A stretch of 64,000 nt of DNA from assembly GCF_042678305.1 (NCBI RefSeq), contig NZ_JBHUDT010000001.1. One strand, 5' to 3'. Below the pieces are notes generated by a model, which saw only the letters and a program-made list of their open reading frames with translations, had not been told where the DNA came from and did no database searches. The number at the start of each line of letters is the position of its first letter. Position 1 is the first letter of the stretch. A program made the translations under genes and the position numbers. Below are positions 63,932 to 64,000 of this stretch, piece by piece. This stretch comes from Gelatiniphilus marinus (GTDB lineage: Bacteria > Bacteroidota > Bacteroidia > Flavobacteriales > Flavobacteriaceae).

Positions 63932-64000
63932 AATAAATAGCTTTTCAGAATTTTTTTCTTTTTTCTTTTGTCTTCGTTAAAATTTACAACCGTAACTTTG

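Noticed and set aside
63932..64000. Open frame upstream of coaBC, in frame with it (KVTVVNFNEDKRKKKK).
   Set aside because: It is a Lys-rich run outside the family alignment and touches the window edge; it could be a chance open stretch, so no extension of coaBC was made.

Overview
The window is chromosomal DNA from a member of the Bacteroidota, most likely a marine-type Flavobacteriia. The evidence is low G+C, promoter boxes of the TAnnTTTG kind, a type IX secretion (T9SS) adhesin with a gliding-motility-type C-terminal domain followed by SprF/PorP-like and PorE-like genes, a SusC/TonB-type receptor with an N-terminal carboxypeptidase-like domain, and the Flavobacteriia-typical blocks coaBC-DUF4835-recN and YbbR-coaE-two-component system. 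No rRNA, tRNA, CRISPR array or insertion sequence was seen.

Layout. (1) 1-1924, plus strand: the end of a small Ras-like GTPase gene and a hybrid histidine kinase whose receiver domain has lost its phospho-acceptor aspartate. (2) 2031-16647, minus strand: a surface-adhesin operon. A very long T9SS substrate with PKD/Ig-like modules, 17 DUF11 modules and a CTD is followed by a SprF/PorP-family protein and an OmpA-family protein with PorE-like architecture. The adhesin reading frame is cut by one in-frame TAA (13681-13683) at a position where a sister module has serine. It also carries a 1271-bp direct repeat and a 402-bp tandem repeat. (3) 17438-25530: a probable nickel uptake locus with a lipoprotein substrate-binding protein, two permeases, two ATPases, a TonB-dependent receptor and, convergent to them, NikR with all its nickel ligands. 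The two plus-strand promoters share a TATTAC-N15-TATTAC element. (4) 25601-26284: a PAS-LuxR regulator.

(5) 26518-53730, minus strand, is the centrepiece: a complete extracellular contractile injection system (eCIS; Afp/PVC/MAC/AlgoCIS type) of 18 genes read right to left. Order: DUF4255 terminator/cap, an unknown 274-aa protein, sheath, tube, second tube protein, a 53-aa DUF5908 protein, LysM tube-baseplate adaptor, VgrG-like spike, PAAR tip, gp25, baseplate J, a second baseplate wedge, a 1317-aa PKD-tipped protein, tape measure, a DUF4157 cargo with a second HExxH, a three-gene envelope/small-protein set, a 1404-aa DUF4157 cargo ending in a deaminase-like toxin (HAE...PCAFC), and an AAA+ ATPase. 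The two cargo candidates share N-terminal sequence blocks that could be the loading signal. There is no phage capsid, portal or terminase gene, and no T6SS membrane complex.

(6) 54029-63931, minus strand: housekeeping genes. These are an RprXY-like two-component system, coaE, a YbbR protein, a family 2 glycosyltransferase, fabI, recN, a DUF4835 protein and coaBC. Strong intrinsic terminators close several units.
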